Source: Aphrophora alni | Taxonomy: Eukaryota; Arthropoda; Insecta; Hemiptera; Aphrophoridae | Reading direction: 5' to 3' | DNA length: 64,000 bases | Assembly (NCBI GenBank): GCA_963513935.1 | Contig: OY740777.1 | Span: 16,626,271 to 16,690,270, forward strand | Shown here: positions 33,161 to 44,290 of the stretch, piece by piece | Position numbering within the stretch: the stretch's first letter is position 1 | How the letters are laid out: each line of letters opens with the position of its first letter | Notes under the pieces: model-generated | Databases searched by the model: none | What the model was told of the DNA's origin: nothing | Seen by the model: the letters and a program-made list of their open reading frames with translations, nothing else | Position numbers and translations under genes: made by a program

Positions 33161-34583
33161 TTTTTAACTAGTAATGTAATACGTGACAGTCATATCATCA
33201 AAGAATTAGAATAAACTAGAATAGGATTGTCCGTTTTTACAAATTTATTAAATATGCTCAAAATTGCCACCATTTCAAATATTTGTTTTAATAGCGTCTC
33301 ACCAATTGGTCCGACAACGTTCCAGAAATGTTATTTAAATCTAAGTACGCAACAATAGCAGAAGTATTGTCAATATTAGATGAGTGTAAAAAATCAAAAA
33401 GTTTCAAAATGGCAATATTTACGTAAGTTTCTTCTTATCAGTGGGTCTTACTACCTTGACTATATAAACATATTGATATTAAGATAACCTTAATCAAACA
33501 ATGATAATCCACAAACAAATTTGATTCATATCATTTCAGCCAATCAACTGTCGTAAGTTTAAATAGGAGATCATGAAGCTCAGTAATTTCATCATTCCCT
33601 CAGTTTGATCACAAGATTTAAAAGCAAAAATTTATTAAATTACTTTATTGAAAAGTTGATATTAAGTTACTGGTCAGATTATCCCCGTCTTGCGACGTCT
33701 GATGTCTAATTAAATCGATCCTATCGTTCGAGTTGTCAGAGTAATCGAATCAAAGCAGATTTAAAACTAAATATATCAGTGGGAAGTGAATATTCATGGA
33801 AATAAAAGTTTATTTTTGTTAATTTTTTCAATGTTGCGTACAAAAGTATTGTTAGGAACCTACTGTAAAAACTCTATAGTGCTTCTACAGCTAATTAATC
33901 TGCCGAAAGTTTTAAACAATTGTAGAAGATAACTATTGGGAAATATTATGAATTGAAAGATATTAAAGCAGTTATACAACAAAGGAAAGTTTTAGTCCTA
34001 CATTATTTCCAGAAATGATCTTTATAAATAGAAAATGTGACAGATTTGTTTACATACTGATGAGGACCTATGCTCTCATTTATGATTTCCTACTTACTCC
34101 TTGTGGGCCCGTCCCTCGGGAAGGATTTTAAATGCCCGCCATTTTGAAAATTATTTAAATAAAGTCTAGGTGTTTTCTATACTTGTAAAACGTAACATAA
34201 AATGTACTTATGTTATATTTGAACTCAACATCTTTACTATTTCTGCAGTTATAGTGTTTTCTTTGAAAAAACAAAATGGCGGATAGACTGAAAATGGAGT
34301 GGAATTCGACTATATGTTATTTCACGTTTTTTATTGGTTTTGATGTATATAATCCGAAAATGATTAGCAAGTCCACCTTTTTCGTTATACCCTGTATATA
34401 TGTATATAATGAAATCAGAACACTTTAAATTTTTTTTTCAGATAGTAGGTTTAAATATATGCAACCATTTTAACCTCAAAGCAATGACAAATGTAACATG
34501 TTGAGAGAGAGATCAAAATAATTCAGTCCACTATATGGATTTTATTTCAATAAATATAACAAATTACGGTAACCAGAGCTCGC
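33161..34583. other. AT-rich, no recognised gene
   Basis: A TACCCTGTATATATG end motif is at about 34387. No frame, repeat array or RNA gene was recognised. Confidence 0.45.
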
Positions 34584-34817
34584 TTACCAATATCGGTTGA
34601 CTCCACCGGAGATGTAGTTGTCTTGCGCCTTTCTAGACTCCTTCCCTTGGGCAGATGGAATTTCTGGCGATGCTGACGGTCTCTCTCTCCCTTTGTAATC
34701 ATCTAGTTTTAACTCCATCCACTCACAAATTGACTTACCTCATTTTCTTTCCAGTCTTCGCTTATATATCCTCTGGGGTTCCACATTAGGTTTAGCTGCT
34801 ACAACCTCTGTTGTGTT
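34584..34817 (-). other. Unidentified coding-like stretch with one in-frame TGA
   Basis: On the minus strand a frame opens at about 34817 with TTEVVAAKPNVEPQRIYKRR, meets TGA at 34742-34740, and continues through CEWMELKLDDYKGRERPSAS and GGVNRYW to TAA at 34586-34584. Composition is clearly less AT-rich than the flanks, and the residue content is hydrophilic and protein-like. A consensus donor-like GAG|GTAAGT overlaps the TGA (about 34741-34734), so 34735-34817 could be the end of an exon in another arrangement. I do not recognise the sequence. It may be an exon, a processed fragment, or part of a mobile element. Confidence 0.3.
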
Positions 34818-34965
34818 TTAACTTTTTACATTATTTCCCAACTATTGTCGATGCTCTGTTGTCTACATTATGACTTAGAATAATTTATACCCTTCTAACT
34901 TAAATCTAATTCTTATCACTAACAGTAACATATGTCATGCACTAACAAAAAATGTGATAAACACA

Positions 34966-34968
<3 letters not shown>

Positions 34969-35003
<35 letters not shown>
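34969..35003 (+). repeat. (AC)n microsatellite
   Basis: 35 bases of AC, flanked by shorter ACAC runs. Confidence 0.95.
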
Positions 35004-35004
<1 letters not shown>

Positions 35005-35839
35005 TCACACAAAACTTGTAAAAAAAAAAAATAATAAAAGTCAAATTAAAACAGAATTTCATTTGCCTCTGTCAACTTAAGTTAAATTTACGATAAAATT
35101 AAATTAAACAGAAAAAAAACATGTATAACATTCATATCTATATTACCCATCATGCTTTATTGATAATAAATTTTTATCATACACTTCAGCAACCTCAGCC
35201 CGCCCTTAATTGAATCACACCGTAAGCTTTCAGTAATTGTTGAAATTAGACAAGGCTATTAGAGAGAGAAAGAGATAGATGGCTTACATTTACGGTTCAT
35301 TAATTTTCTACCTGAAATCTAATCCTCATGAAAGCTAAACCTGTAGGGCATGAAAGTTTATATAAGCTTTATACAATGTTAATTTACACCGTGAAGATTA
35401 CTGTGCCTCAGGGAGGGGAAACATTAGTAAAGAAAAATAAAGAGAATCACTGTAAAATGGTAGAGAGTTCTAATAGAAACGTTACAAATGAAATAATACG
35501 AAAATGACTTGACCCATCATTAATATTTCTATACCTTTATAATCAAAAAACCTTATGGATTCAAAAAAATTTGATCTCAGTCAAAAGCTTTGATTGGACT
35601 AAACCAACAAGTATTTTCTACATTTGCTCATTTTCAATTGTTTTAAAAGGCTTATATTAACTTATACAACATTAAAAAATGTCATTAAAACTTAATTTTG
35701 TATCCAGATACTATCAACAAAAAAATCGACAAAGACTCTGCTAATAGAAAATGTAGTTTAATTTTAGTTTTACTATATTAAAGTCGTTTTGCTGTGAAAG
35801 TGAAGATAGCGCTATGAATAATCCATTGTTGGGTTACTT
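35004..35839. other. AT-rich, no recognised feature
   Basis: Nothing beyond a short GAGAGAGAAAGAGA tract at about 35261 was found. Confidence 0.45.
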
Positions 35840-36210
35840 GCGACGGGTTATTTCCGACTTAGTATCTTTTCCGACGATTTCCAGGTAGAAAGGGTTGACC
35901 ACGATTTATCCGACGATTTTTTTGCCGTTATGGATTTGGCAACGTCGCACATTCTAAACATAGTGAAAGCATGTCTTATTTCTAATATTACAAGAGATAC
36001 CTTGTCAACAGTTTGTCATTATAATTCGAAACAATACAATGAGTAAACTTGTCCAAGGTGGCAGGAAAGCTTGTATAGGTTACGTTAGGTTAGGTTAGGT
36101 CTTACAAAAGTGAAAACAACCGTTCAACGTTATGCAACGTTGCTAGATATAAACTGGACTACCTGTTGATCAAATGTTATGGGGACCCAAAACTGTCGGA
36201 AATGATACAT
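35840..36210. mobile_element. Possible MITE with repeated TTTCCGACG-type end motifs and a GTTAG block
   Basis: The left part has ATTTCCGAC (35868), TTTTCCGACGATTT (35886) and ATCCGACGATTT (35926). The right part has the inverse GTCGGAAAT (36196). Between them is a short (GTTAG)n block (36081-36100). The layout parallels the better supported element at 13948-14576, but the right end has only one motif. Confidence 0.4.
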
Positions 36211-38275
36211 GTCAACTTCTAGCTGAAAACCGTCTAAAATACCCATCAGAAACAACACGTAACAAACAATCCAACTCTGGAGTTTACAAATGAGTCAAAA
36301 ACAATCATTTTTATCAGGAAATATAACCAAAAAATATTATTGAACTTTTCCTTATTGAATTTACTTTGAAATTCATAAAATACACAAAGAGTAAATCATT
36401 AAAAGTCTTGTACTTTATAAATATCTCTGCTATCACTTATAACGGTTAAACTGTATTCTTATATTTATAGAAAATATTAGGTTTTAATTTGTTAAAAATA
36501 AACCCCTCAAAAATGAAGGAAGTAAAGTTCGCGTCATTCACACAGTTAAAACAGCTCTACTGGAAGTTTGGTTTTATTTTTAGGTGAATATAAATACTAT
36601 GTAAATGCTCTTTGAAATAGTTTCCTTGTCATCTAGATCAAACATGAACCTTTAAAGCTGATTTTTACATGTTCATTTTTTTAAAGGACGGCAACGGGAA
36701 AAAATTCAGTGTCAGATGTTTGTTTGATATTTTACTCTCAATATTACAATTTAAAAAAAAAATCTCCAGCAATAGACATAACCTGATTGAATGTGACGTA
36801 CTACTAGAGGCTATATCCCAATTACTTGAAGTAATTGTAATTTGTATTTTGAGGTAAATGGTAATTACGGAGTAAACGCAGGAGTTGCGCACTTCCTGTC
36901 ATCGTAATGTATAATTGCTTGGTAATAGTGTAACAACCGTGTAGGATATTAGTGTGTAAAGTACGCAAGAGCAGCGTCATTTCATTACGCTCTTACACAG
37001 TAAACGCTGTTAGATTATTTTGTATGATTGATTTATTTGTTTGTTTGAATTTAATCGTGTGAGTCAACTTTATTAAATCAGGTGCTTTCACCATGTAAGA
37101 CAATTTTATAAGTTTCTGGGGGTTTCTCCTTAGACTCTACTATTGATTCAAATTTTTGCTTGGCTGTGGGCTGACTCTAAAAAAATGAAACTGGATAGGA
37201 AAAAAAATATAGATTTTGATTTAGAACAAGTTTAATAAAATCGAAAATGTTCATGAATACCCTTTCACATGAAATCTCTATAATCTACTTGGAAATAAAA
37301 CATTAAACTTTTAGATTCGAGTTGGCCATTCCTCGAATTAATTAAAATTTATTGAACAAATTAACTGAACAAATTTATTGAACATTTTCTAGACTGCCAA
37401 TAACAAATTTCTATCACCATAATATTACATCTAAATAAAGCCTTAACAAACGTACAATATTATCATTATCATTATTTATTTGCCTAAATTGTACAAAATT
37501 GTCCCTCTTCCCTTATTTGTTTTAATGAGTTTATACTTTAACCTTATAAAGTAATGAAATAAAACCCAGTATATGACTTCGTTTGATAATATTGTATTAA
37601 CCAATTGAGATCTGATTTACATTAATAAAAGTTTAAGATTACTTACATTACTCTCCACCCTTTCTTCACACTTTCACTAAACACTTTATTTTGATTTTAT
37701 TTATTTCAAATTTTCACAACACTTCACTGGTGTAGATTTAGTTGATATTATTTTGTTATTTTATAATAGCAGGTTAAATACGGACTGAGTTTCTTATTGA
37801 ATTTCTTTACTTGTTCCCCCTCTGAAGATTTATTTTTTACTCCCCTTTTTCACGCGTTGTTCTCCCCTCTTCTTTTTTTGAATCCCTCGTGTTTCTTTCT
37901 CATTGGTTAATTTTGAATTTTTGTCGTTCTCATTGATTTTCCTAATTTGCAATCTTTCACACGTAGAACACTTGTTCAATGCTTAATTTGCTATTTGTAA
38001 AGTTCACTGCCTCTGCTTCTGTTAGGTTAAATTCGAGATACCTTGCGCGTGTTGTCTCACATCCTGTTTCTGTATTTAAGTTGGTGTTTCGAATTAATTA
38101 TATTTTTAATAAATTATATATAATAAATTTATAATAAATGTTGTAATATTGGTGTTCACCAATCTCTCTATTACAACGCATAAGAGAGTTTTGTTTAATT
38201 TTTGTAAACATGGAATACTTAACATTATTTGAATATGTTGCTTATACGAAATGCTTCAGCAAAGTTAGGGCAATA
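36211..38275. other. AT-rich, one possible minus-strand LINE tail
   Basis: ATTATCATTATCATTATT at 37460-37477 is, on the minus strand, an AATGATAATGATAAT tail of the kind that ends many LINE copies. That would place a 5'-truncated element to its right, but no RT frame was recognised there. Otherwise nothing is visible. Confidence 0.35.
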
Positions 38276-38486
38276 CTAGGAGTGGCACAACAATGTACTC
38301 AAAAACCTCTTGGGTATGGCTTTGTACAAAATCATCAAAGTTGCACCAAACAGTGACACGCCCACATTGTAGATGACGCTCGTGGAGATGTTGAGGATTA
38401 TATTCTGCTCAGAGGAGGCAGTACCAATTGTTTTGTTTATTAACGAAATCCAAGAAGTGACATGAATTTCGTCACTTGACAGCACA
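38276..38486 (-). other. Unidentified open frame, possible terminal exon
   Basis: On the minus strand a frame of about 69 codons reads VLSSDEIHVTSWISLINK, then SSEQNIILNISTSVIYNVGV, a hydrophobic SLFGATLMILY, and KAIPKRFLSTLLCHS with a stop. Third-position GC is higher than in the flanks. A TACTAAC (a perfect branch-site consensus) and a CCACAG acceptor-like site lie just upstream on this strand. It could be the last exon of an unseen gene, ending in a membrane helix. No family is recognised and no partner exon was found. Confidence 0.28.
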
Positions 38487-38648
38487 ACTGTGGCGGCTAG
38501 TTAGTACATCCACAGGTGGTTCACAATTAATAATTATCATTAAAACTTATAAATAAATAAGCTTGCAGCTTGACTTGTGAGATAATATTAGATAAAAAAA
38601 ACTCGAACACAAGATCTCACAAAATTTACGTTCACTTAATCAAACGGG

Positions 38649-38683
38649 TTTCTACAACAAAGTCGCCTTCCTTAGTGATACAT
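38649..38683 (-). ncRNA. Hammerhead-like motif, family A left arm, mutated
   Basis: The core reads CUAAGGA (38675-38669), so the invariant G5 is A. Helix II GGCGAC/GUUGU is weakened. GAAAC is kept (38652-38648). Probably inactive. Confidence 0.35.
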
Positions 38684-38717
38684 GAGTTACAACGTTATAG
38701 TTTTGTTATTGTAGCTC

Positions 38718-38762
38718 ATGTATCACTGAAGATGGGGACTTTGTCGTAGAAACGCGTTTGAT
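38718..38762 (+). ncRNA. Hammerhead-like motif, family A right arm
   Basis: AUCA, core CUGAAGA (38726-38732), U, helix II GGGGAC-UUU-GUCGUA, GAAAC (38749-38753), GCGUU, UGAU. Conserved core residues are present, but helix II has mismatches at its base. Confidence 0.42.
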
Positions 38763-39194
38763 TAAGTGAACGAAATTTTTGTGAGATCTTGTGTTTGAAT
38801 TTTTTCTATCTATAAATAACTTACATCATATAGGCTAATTTAAGCACTGCTATACCTTGATGTAATGTATTAATTTTTGATACGAAATGTTATTATAGAT
38901 ATTACTGTACTTTAACTGTTTCACGACTTAATAAGAAAGGATTACTTTATTGATCGTACTTATTATAATACGCAAATTGTACTCTTTTACTGAAACAATT
39001 ATTTTCATTTAATTTTAAAGTAGTAAAATAAATGCAAAACAGAAAGCTTGTTTTAAGCGTTAAATATTTAGTCATAAGGCCTCATGCTCTCAATTATTAG
39101 AAGATTATTAAACACACAGAAAAAGTAACATGCGTGGAAAGGTTAGTTCACATCATACATTTCTAATTCACGATATAAGGTATAAGAAAAGTCT

Positions 39195-39330
39195 TCACAT
39201 ACTCTTATACAGGAAGAGACCAACAGTTGGTCAAACAGACCTTATGAGAACGATATAAAAGGGATCTACCCTCTGACTAGATGTAGAAAATTGTAGATCT
39301 ATCTGGGATACCTCTGGTTTATTATACTAT
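39195..39330 (+). repeat. DR1 family copy 5, diverged
   Basis: CAACAGTTGGTCAAACAGACC (39229), AGAACGATATAAAAGGGATC, and CTAGATGTAGAAAATTGTAG then GATCTATCTGGGATACCTC correspond to the middle and distal parts of the family. Confidence 0.5.
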
Positions 39331-40369
39331 ACCTCTCAGGACCGAAGGACATGGAAATAAATTGGATCGACAAGGATTAATACTGTACACATAAAGAGTT
39401 TTAGCTGAAGTGTCAGGAGTGTCAAAAATATTATCATTACTTATAAAAAATATTGTGAAACAGATTGAAGTGGTTTTTCGAACGGTTTATGCCAATAATG
39501 TTATTGATATTTCTTTGGTTGTTCCAGAGTGAATTGAACCAAAAACAAGAATTAACAGACAGGAAAGATGTCAAGTGTAACGTAAAGCATGATATTGGCT
39601 TATATAATTTTTATTATTAATTTCATGCTACAACTTCTCATTCTACCAGATTGAAATCATTGAAATGCCATATACAATTAAAACATTTGATTTTTATTAT
39701 TAAATTATTGATAAAACTATAATTTCTACCTAAAATATCATTCCAATACGTTTACAAATGCAAATTTTTAAGAAATGCAAATTTTGTAAGAGGAGTTGAA
39801 CTCGATAGACACCCTATACAATGAATTTAAAATATATAACAGAGTAATCGATTTGGTTTTCTGTCACCGTAGCTCTAAGTAATAAATATTAAAATTTATT
39901 CCCTTTCAAGCGTTCCACGCTGAAAGCATTTACAGATCCAAGAATGCTGCAGAATATTGCTTGCTAATATACGGTGCATGTCATCTTTATTATTTGTTGG
40001 GATTCAAACTATAAGAAAATGTAAATCGTTTTAGTTACACTACGCTCTAGTCTCAACAGACATTTATAACACAATAAAAATATTTATAAACATTCTCACA
40101 CAAATACACAAAATCAAGTGTTAACCTTCGGGAAATTAAGATATTAGGATTTTTCATAGGATATTAATTTTGGCAATTCCGCGAAAGTATTTTATCAGTT
40201 ATTAATATATCGTCCGGACAATTCGTCTTTTTTACAAACATACGCAGAGCTAATTGATGACATGGGTGTTTGTAAGGATACCAAATAACTGTAACAACTA
40301 GGCATCTTGTTGCCCGTTATTTGTAATATTATGACAAAAATAATAACTCAATTTAAATATGTTGTCGAT
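39331..40369. other. AT-rich, no recognised feature
   Basis: An ACACCCTATACAATG (about 39808) resembles the recurrent CACCCTGTATA end motif. Nothing else was found. Confidence 0.4.
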
Positions 40370-40870
40370 ATAAAACTGAGAAGGGATCAAGCTGGTTTCG
40401 GTGTTGGATGACTTCTGTGGAACAGATTAATTTTCTCAGAGTAATAATGCTCAGTTTGTACCTTATTTTTGTTGATTTTCAGAAGGCATTTGACTCAACT
40501 TGTAGGGAGAAGATGTGGGAGAACCTGAAAGGAAATGGTTTACCTCCTAACATCAGTAATGAATCCTTTAAATGTGGAGACATAAAAAGTGTCAAAATCT
40601 GTCAGTAGTAAGATCTGCGGATATTTGTAAATAGTTTCTCAGAAGGAGTTTTGATCTGATATTATAACAATTGAATGAAAAAAAGAAATCGAGATAAGAA
40701 GAAAATGGCTATGGTTCGGACATTCTTTCAGGAAGAACCCAGAAGCTGTGGAGAGGAAAATACTGGGGTGGAACTCAAAAGACTCAAAGAGGTTTGGAAG
40801 ACCTTAAATAACGTGAACAAAAAGCGTAGAAAGAGGTGAAAATGAGGAAGGAAATATTGTAATTAAGTGA
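40370..40870 (+). pseudogene. Non-LTR reverse transcriptase relic with C-terminal tail
   Basis: LRRDQAGFGVG (about 40374-40406), a frameshift, then TSVEQINFLRVIM and LYLIFVDFQKAFDSTCREK (40411-40515) with the RT motif A (F/Y)xDFxKAFDS, followed by MWENLKGNGLP. After a gap of about 80 bases, 40690-40860 gives RRKWLWFGHSFRKNPEAVER, then WNSKDSKRFGRP, the GH-x-RK...GRP..TW tail found at the C-terminus of many arthropod LINE RTs. The middle of the RT, including the YADD motif, is deleted. It is a heavily rearranged dead copy. Confidence 0.8.
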
Positions 40871-41254
40871 AGGCTATGTTGATAAACAATTACAGTAAGT
40901 TGCTCGCTTAGAGCTGACTCGGAACAGTAACGGTTCATCTAATGATACGGATCATTTAGATCGGATGACTAAAATGTTTTGTTGAAATGAACCGTTCTTT
41001 TGGATCACTAATGACGGCGTTACAGATCTTTACTGTTACTATAGTTAACATCTCGATTTGTAGGAATGAGCTTTTTAACCTGTTATTTGACTAAGTTATT
41101 TAATAATTTTAAAATAACTTTGTTACTACAAAGTCATAACTAGTAACTAACTTGAAGCCTAGTTATTAAAAAGAAGAGAAACAGAAAAAAAGAAGAAAAA
41201 AAAGGTATTGTACAGATCTACATATACCAAGAAAGATCATAACTACTAAAATTT

Positions 41255-41402
41255 AATTTCAGCCTGTCAGTGGTCGTTTATTCGACTGTAATTCGTGGCG
41301 TTTCAACTTTGTTTCTCTGGGAGTTCTTCAAGGTTTTCTTGAGCAATCCGATATACTTATTACGAACACTGAAACAAAACGAAAACTAAGACTTAAAAAT
41401 TA
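41255..41402 (+). pseudogene. Possible RT fragment (motif GVPQG-like)
   Basis: An open stretch after TTTCAG reads PVSGRLFDCNSWRFNFVSLG, then VLQGFLEQSDILI. This is compatible with the xxLGVPQGSxLGPLLFLI block of non-LTR RTs with losses. It is too short to be certain, and lies 0.4 kb from another RT relic on the same strand. Confidence 0.3.
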
Positions 41403-41486
41403 GCATTAACCTCTAAAAAAGACAATCAGAAATTTAATTTTATTAGTTTATTTATTTGTAGTTTGTTATTTGTACTAATTTGAAAA

Positions 41487-41532
41487 AAAAGGAAAAATAA
41501 TTGCTGTATAGACAGCAATCATTTTTCCTTTT
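41487..41532. repeat. Near-perfect 21-bp hairpin with 4-base loop
   Basis: The arms 41487-41507 (AAAAGGAAAAATAATTGCTGT) and 41512-41532 are reverse complements with one mismatch, and the loop is ATAG. Size and tight loop are unlike the nearby MITEs. It could be the joined tips of a deleted foldback, or a small hairpin RNA. Confidence 0.7.
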
Positions 41533-41539
41533 CCCACAA

Positions 41540-41975
41540 AAAGCAATTTAATTTGATATGTCACACGATTTAGTTGTTGTTTTTTGAATGTATCTAAAAG
41601 TACCACGATTTTAGGGGGCAGGTAAAATTAATTTTAACGTTGATATCTAGCGAACATTTTAAAAAGTGTTGTGTTATTATTTCACATATTTAGCGACTTT
41701 ACAATAAATTAAAAAGTCTCAAAAACATTGGTGACGCCTTTTTGGTTAGGGTAATTAAAAAATTTTTTTATGCTCTTTAATATGATATTTCACGAGATGC
41801 AGGTTCCCATTTGAAAATTTCGAGTATCCACAAACTCCCCCTTTAGTGGAAGGGGAAAAATTCCAAATTATCATAATATAAACTTCAGATACCCTAGTTA
41901 ACAGTCCCAAAAGGGTTTGGCTCTATTTAACTTCATACAAGTTAAGGTGAAGGAGGGACTTTATTGACACACTGT
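41540..41975 (-). repeat. Dispersed non-coding repeat ending at CACTGTATATTC
   Basis: Resembles 26957-27560 in makeup (G/C runs, CACATATTT/ATATGATATTTCACG blocks) and ends at the recurrent ACACTGTATATTC motif, which on the minus strand would be its start. No coding frame. Confidence 0.35.
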
Positions 41976-42370
41976 ATATTCTGTGAAAGGTGAATATAAA
42001 GGAACAGATAAATGAATGAACCGAAAGATATCAAAGAATTTTTTGGTTCAGAGGTCTTTACTATAAGCCAAGATAAAAAGAAAGATAACTGAACAATGAT
42101 GCGAGAATCAAATGAACGCAGATCAACTCGAGCACCTTTTACTGTACCTTTTAGGACGCTTCATGTGCAAAGTTTCCTATCAAATTCTCAATAATTGTTC
42201 TCTTTTATTAGCTAAATAATTGATCTTATACAATTAATATGGTTTAAAACTATTTCCAGTATTAAATTTAATTCGTATCACTGATCTCGCTCATTTAGAT
42301 CGCTCATTATGAACGAATCTTTCATGATCTGCTCTTCACTAAGAGTCGGTTTTAAAATTCGTACGTTTGT

Positions 42371-42969
42371 TACTAACCGCTTATACTTGGATTAAAAAAC
42401 AATTAAAGAACGATCTAGAATATGTTACAGATTGTAATTATTTAGATATTTACAAAAACTATGACGTGTATAATGAACAATATTTTGTTTCTCAGTGTTG
42501 CTTAAATATGTTCTCGATAGAAAAAAACTTTAGAGTTTATTTGGATATGAATGTGGTAGGGTGTAGGTGAGAAATGTTTTTGACATTTCATTTTAACACA
42601 TTGCAAAAACAAAAAAATTCCTTTGTTAACCGTAACCTGGTGGAAGTGAAACATACAAATGTTAGAGCATATCAAATGTGACACGTTATACAATGGAAGC
42701 ATTGCTTACAATGAATCTTTAATCTCTTGAGCTCAGCGAATGAGATCTCTGTGAATTGCAAGGGATTAAATGACGATTAATATTTGGTAATATCTCGCAG
42801 TCCAAACATACATCCTAAGCTTACAGATACACACTCACTTTTATTTTGTAACTAGAAATAACTGGTGTACTAATGCGCATATGTAGTCGGGTGCCCAATG
42901 ACGTCATCTAATATATTTTGCATTCAGCACGGCCTAAGTAGACTAAATACGTGCCCAGTATAAAACGTA
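42371..42969. other. AT-rich, no recognised feature
   Basis: Two overlapping open frames of 66-67 codons on opposite strands at about 42367-42702 have no recognisable content and are taken as chance. Confidence 0.4.
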
Positions 42970-43095
42970 CAGGGAATTATAAATAAATATTGAGCTTGAC
43001 TTTTGAGATAATATACGTTTATAATCAGACGCGTTTCAATGACAAATTCGCCATCCTCAGTGATACGTGAGCTACAATAACTAAACTATAACCTA
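42970..43095. mobile_element. Foldback element of family A, copy 4 (left half only)
   Basis: It starts with the family leader TTATAAATAAATATTGAGCTTG, has a deletion of the AACACAAGATCTCAC block, keeps the ribozyme-like arm, and ends at CTACAATAACTAAACTATAAC. The right arm is absent. Confidence 0.78.
43022..43068 (-). ncRNA. Hammerhead-like motif, family A
   Basis: The minus strand has AUCA, core CUGAGGA (43060-43054), U, helix II GGCGAA-UUU-GUCAUU (weakened), GAAAC (43037-43033), GCGUC, UGAU. Here the cleavage triplet is the canonical GUC, and helix I AUCA/UGAU is kept. Confidence 0.42.
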
Positions 43096-43319
43096 AGTCA
43101 GCGCCAATCCCCTTATTTATACAAAACTAAAGGGGCGTAGCCTAAACATACTTTCTAACAAGAGCCTTGCATCATTTTAAATAACTTAAAAGTTAACATA
43201 TAACTAATACAACATTCTGTATCAAACAACAAATAAATTTGACATTTATAGAATACCCAAATAATACACGATTTATATTAGTTATTGCAGTTATTCTAAT
43301 ACATAAATTATCAGATCTA

Positions 43320-43410
43320 ACACAACGTAGTTGTAGAAAGTGTAGATCCAGTTAGGATATCTCAGGATTGTCACGGGTTCTCACTATAAAATATGCTTTT
43401 GAGGGTAATA
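43320..43410 (+). repeat. DR1 family, distal fragment
   Basis: GTGTAGATCCAGTTAGGATA, then TCTCAGGATTGTCACGGGTT, corresponds to the distal part of copy 1 at 1915-1960 (GTGTACATCCAGCTAGGTCT). Confidence 0.45.
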
Positions 43411-44096
43411 GATGTTAAAGTTGGTACGGATTATTAACAACATTTATTATGTTTTATAACACATTATTAATTTCTTCGATTATTTATTTTTTTACAATGA
43501 GATCAGTGCTATTATATTTCTGAATGAAATTTTACGAGAGAATTAATATTATACTTACAGCTTTGTATAATTATCTTATTACTATTTATATTTTGTTTTT
43601 CTTAACAGCCAATGAAATATAAAATTATAAACTCATGTGCTACTTGGCTGTTTAAAAAAAATCAATAAATTAGGAGAGTAACAAAAAGATATGTTTATCA
43701 TTATATTTATATAAAGTAAAGCAGATTATAGCAACAAAGGAAGGTTAAGAAAGTAAAGTAGTGAGAGATTTGAATATTTAGGTTGTGAAGTCTTTTAACG
43801 CCATTATTTTTAGATAGCAGTCGTGAGGCTTCAAAAGAATAAAAGAGAGACAAAATAACAATGAGAATAAAAAAACAAAAGTAGACAAAAAAAAAGGATT
43901 TAGCTCAATTTATTTTTATAGAAAATAAATAAATAAAACTACAGTAAAGATTAGATTCGTAAAGTTTATCATAGAATTACGTTGTAAGAGTTTTAAATAT
44001 TTCTGATGATGTTAAAAATTTTGTTTCAAAATGTTTCACTTTTCAGAGTTCTAAGATTAATAATTTATATTTTATTTATTTTTAACAAAAACAATA
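43411..44096. other. AT-rich, no recognised feature
   Basis: Purine-rich around 43835-43930, probably simple-sequence drift. Nothing coding. Confidence 0.45.
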
Positions 44097-44290
44097 GGAA
44101 ATATAGTTGGATCGGGTACAACCTTAGAAGATCTGATGAAGGTGAAGACCTGGCAGACCCATGATAACATGGAGAAAGATAATAGCTAACGAGTTTGAAG
44201 AAGGCAAGACATGGAGTGAAGTGAACCAAAAATCGGAAGTCCTTTGTAGAAGTTCCAAGGAGTTAAAGGAAGTGAGCCAATTAAGTCAGT
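44097..44290 (+). pseudogene. LINE reverse-transcriptase C-terminal tail fragment
   Basis: GYNLRRSDEGED, frameshift, then GRPMITWRKIIANEFEEGKT and WSEVNQKSEVLCRSSKELKE. This is the GH-LRK...GRP.TWR...E..GKTW.E tail seen at the C-terminus of arthropod LINE RTs. It is similar in kind to 40690-40860 but a different copy, and no RT core is attached. Confidence 0.68.

Larger units (their letters stand above)
38546..38818. mobile_element. Foldback element of family A, copy 3 (both arms complete)
   Basis: The arms at 38591-38696 and 38710-38810 are reverse complements through AACACAAGATCTCAC and its partner GTGAGATCTTGTGTT, and through the ribozyme-like cores, with a very short centre. The 5' leader TATAAATAAATAAGCTTG matches the other copies. 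It is the best copy for defining the family's full length. Confidence 0.88.
40905..42370. mobile_element. Possible hAT-type non-autonomous element, degenerate ends
   Basis: CTGACTCGGAACAGTAACGG, TTCATCTAATGATACGG, ATCATTTAGATCGG (40914-40961) and, inverted, the block at 42270-42350 (TCGCTCATTTAGATCGCTCA, TTATGAACGAATCTTTCATG, CACTAAGAGTCGG) share GAGTCGG/CCGACTC-type ends with alternating TTCATTTGAGATC-like segments. Such AACGGTTCA/GATCATTTAG ends are common in insect hAT MITEs. The match is imperfect and no target duplication was identified. Confidence 0.35.
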
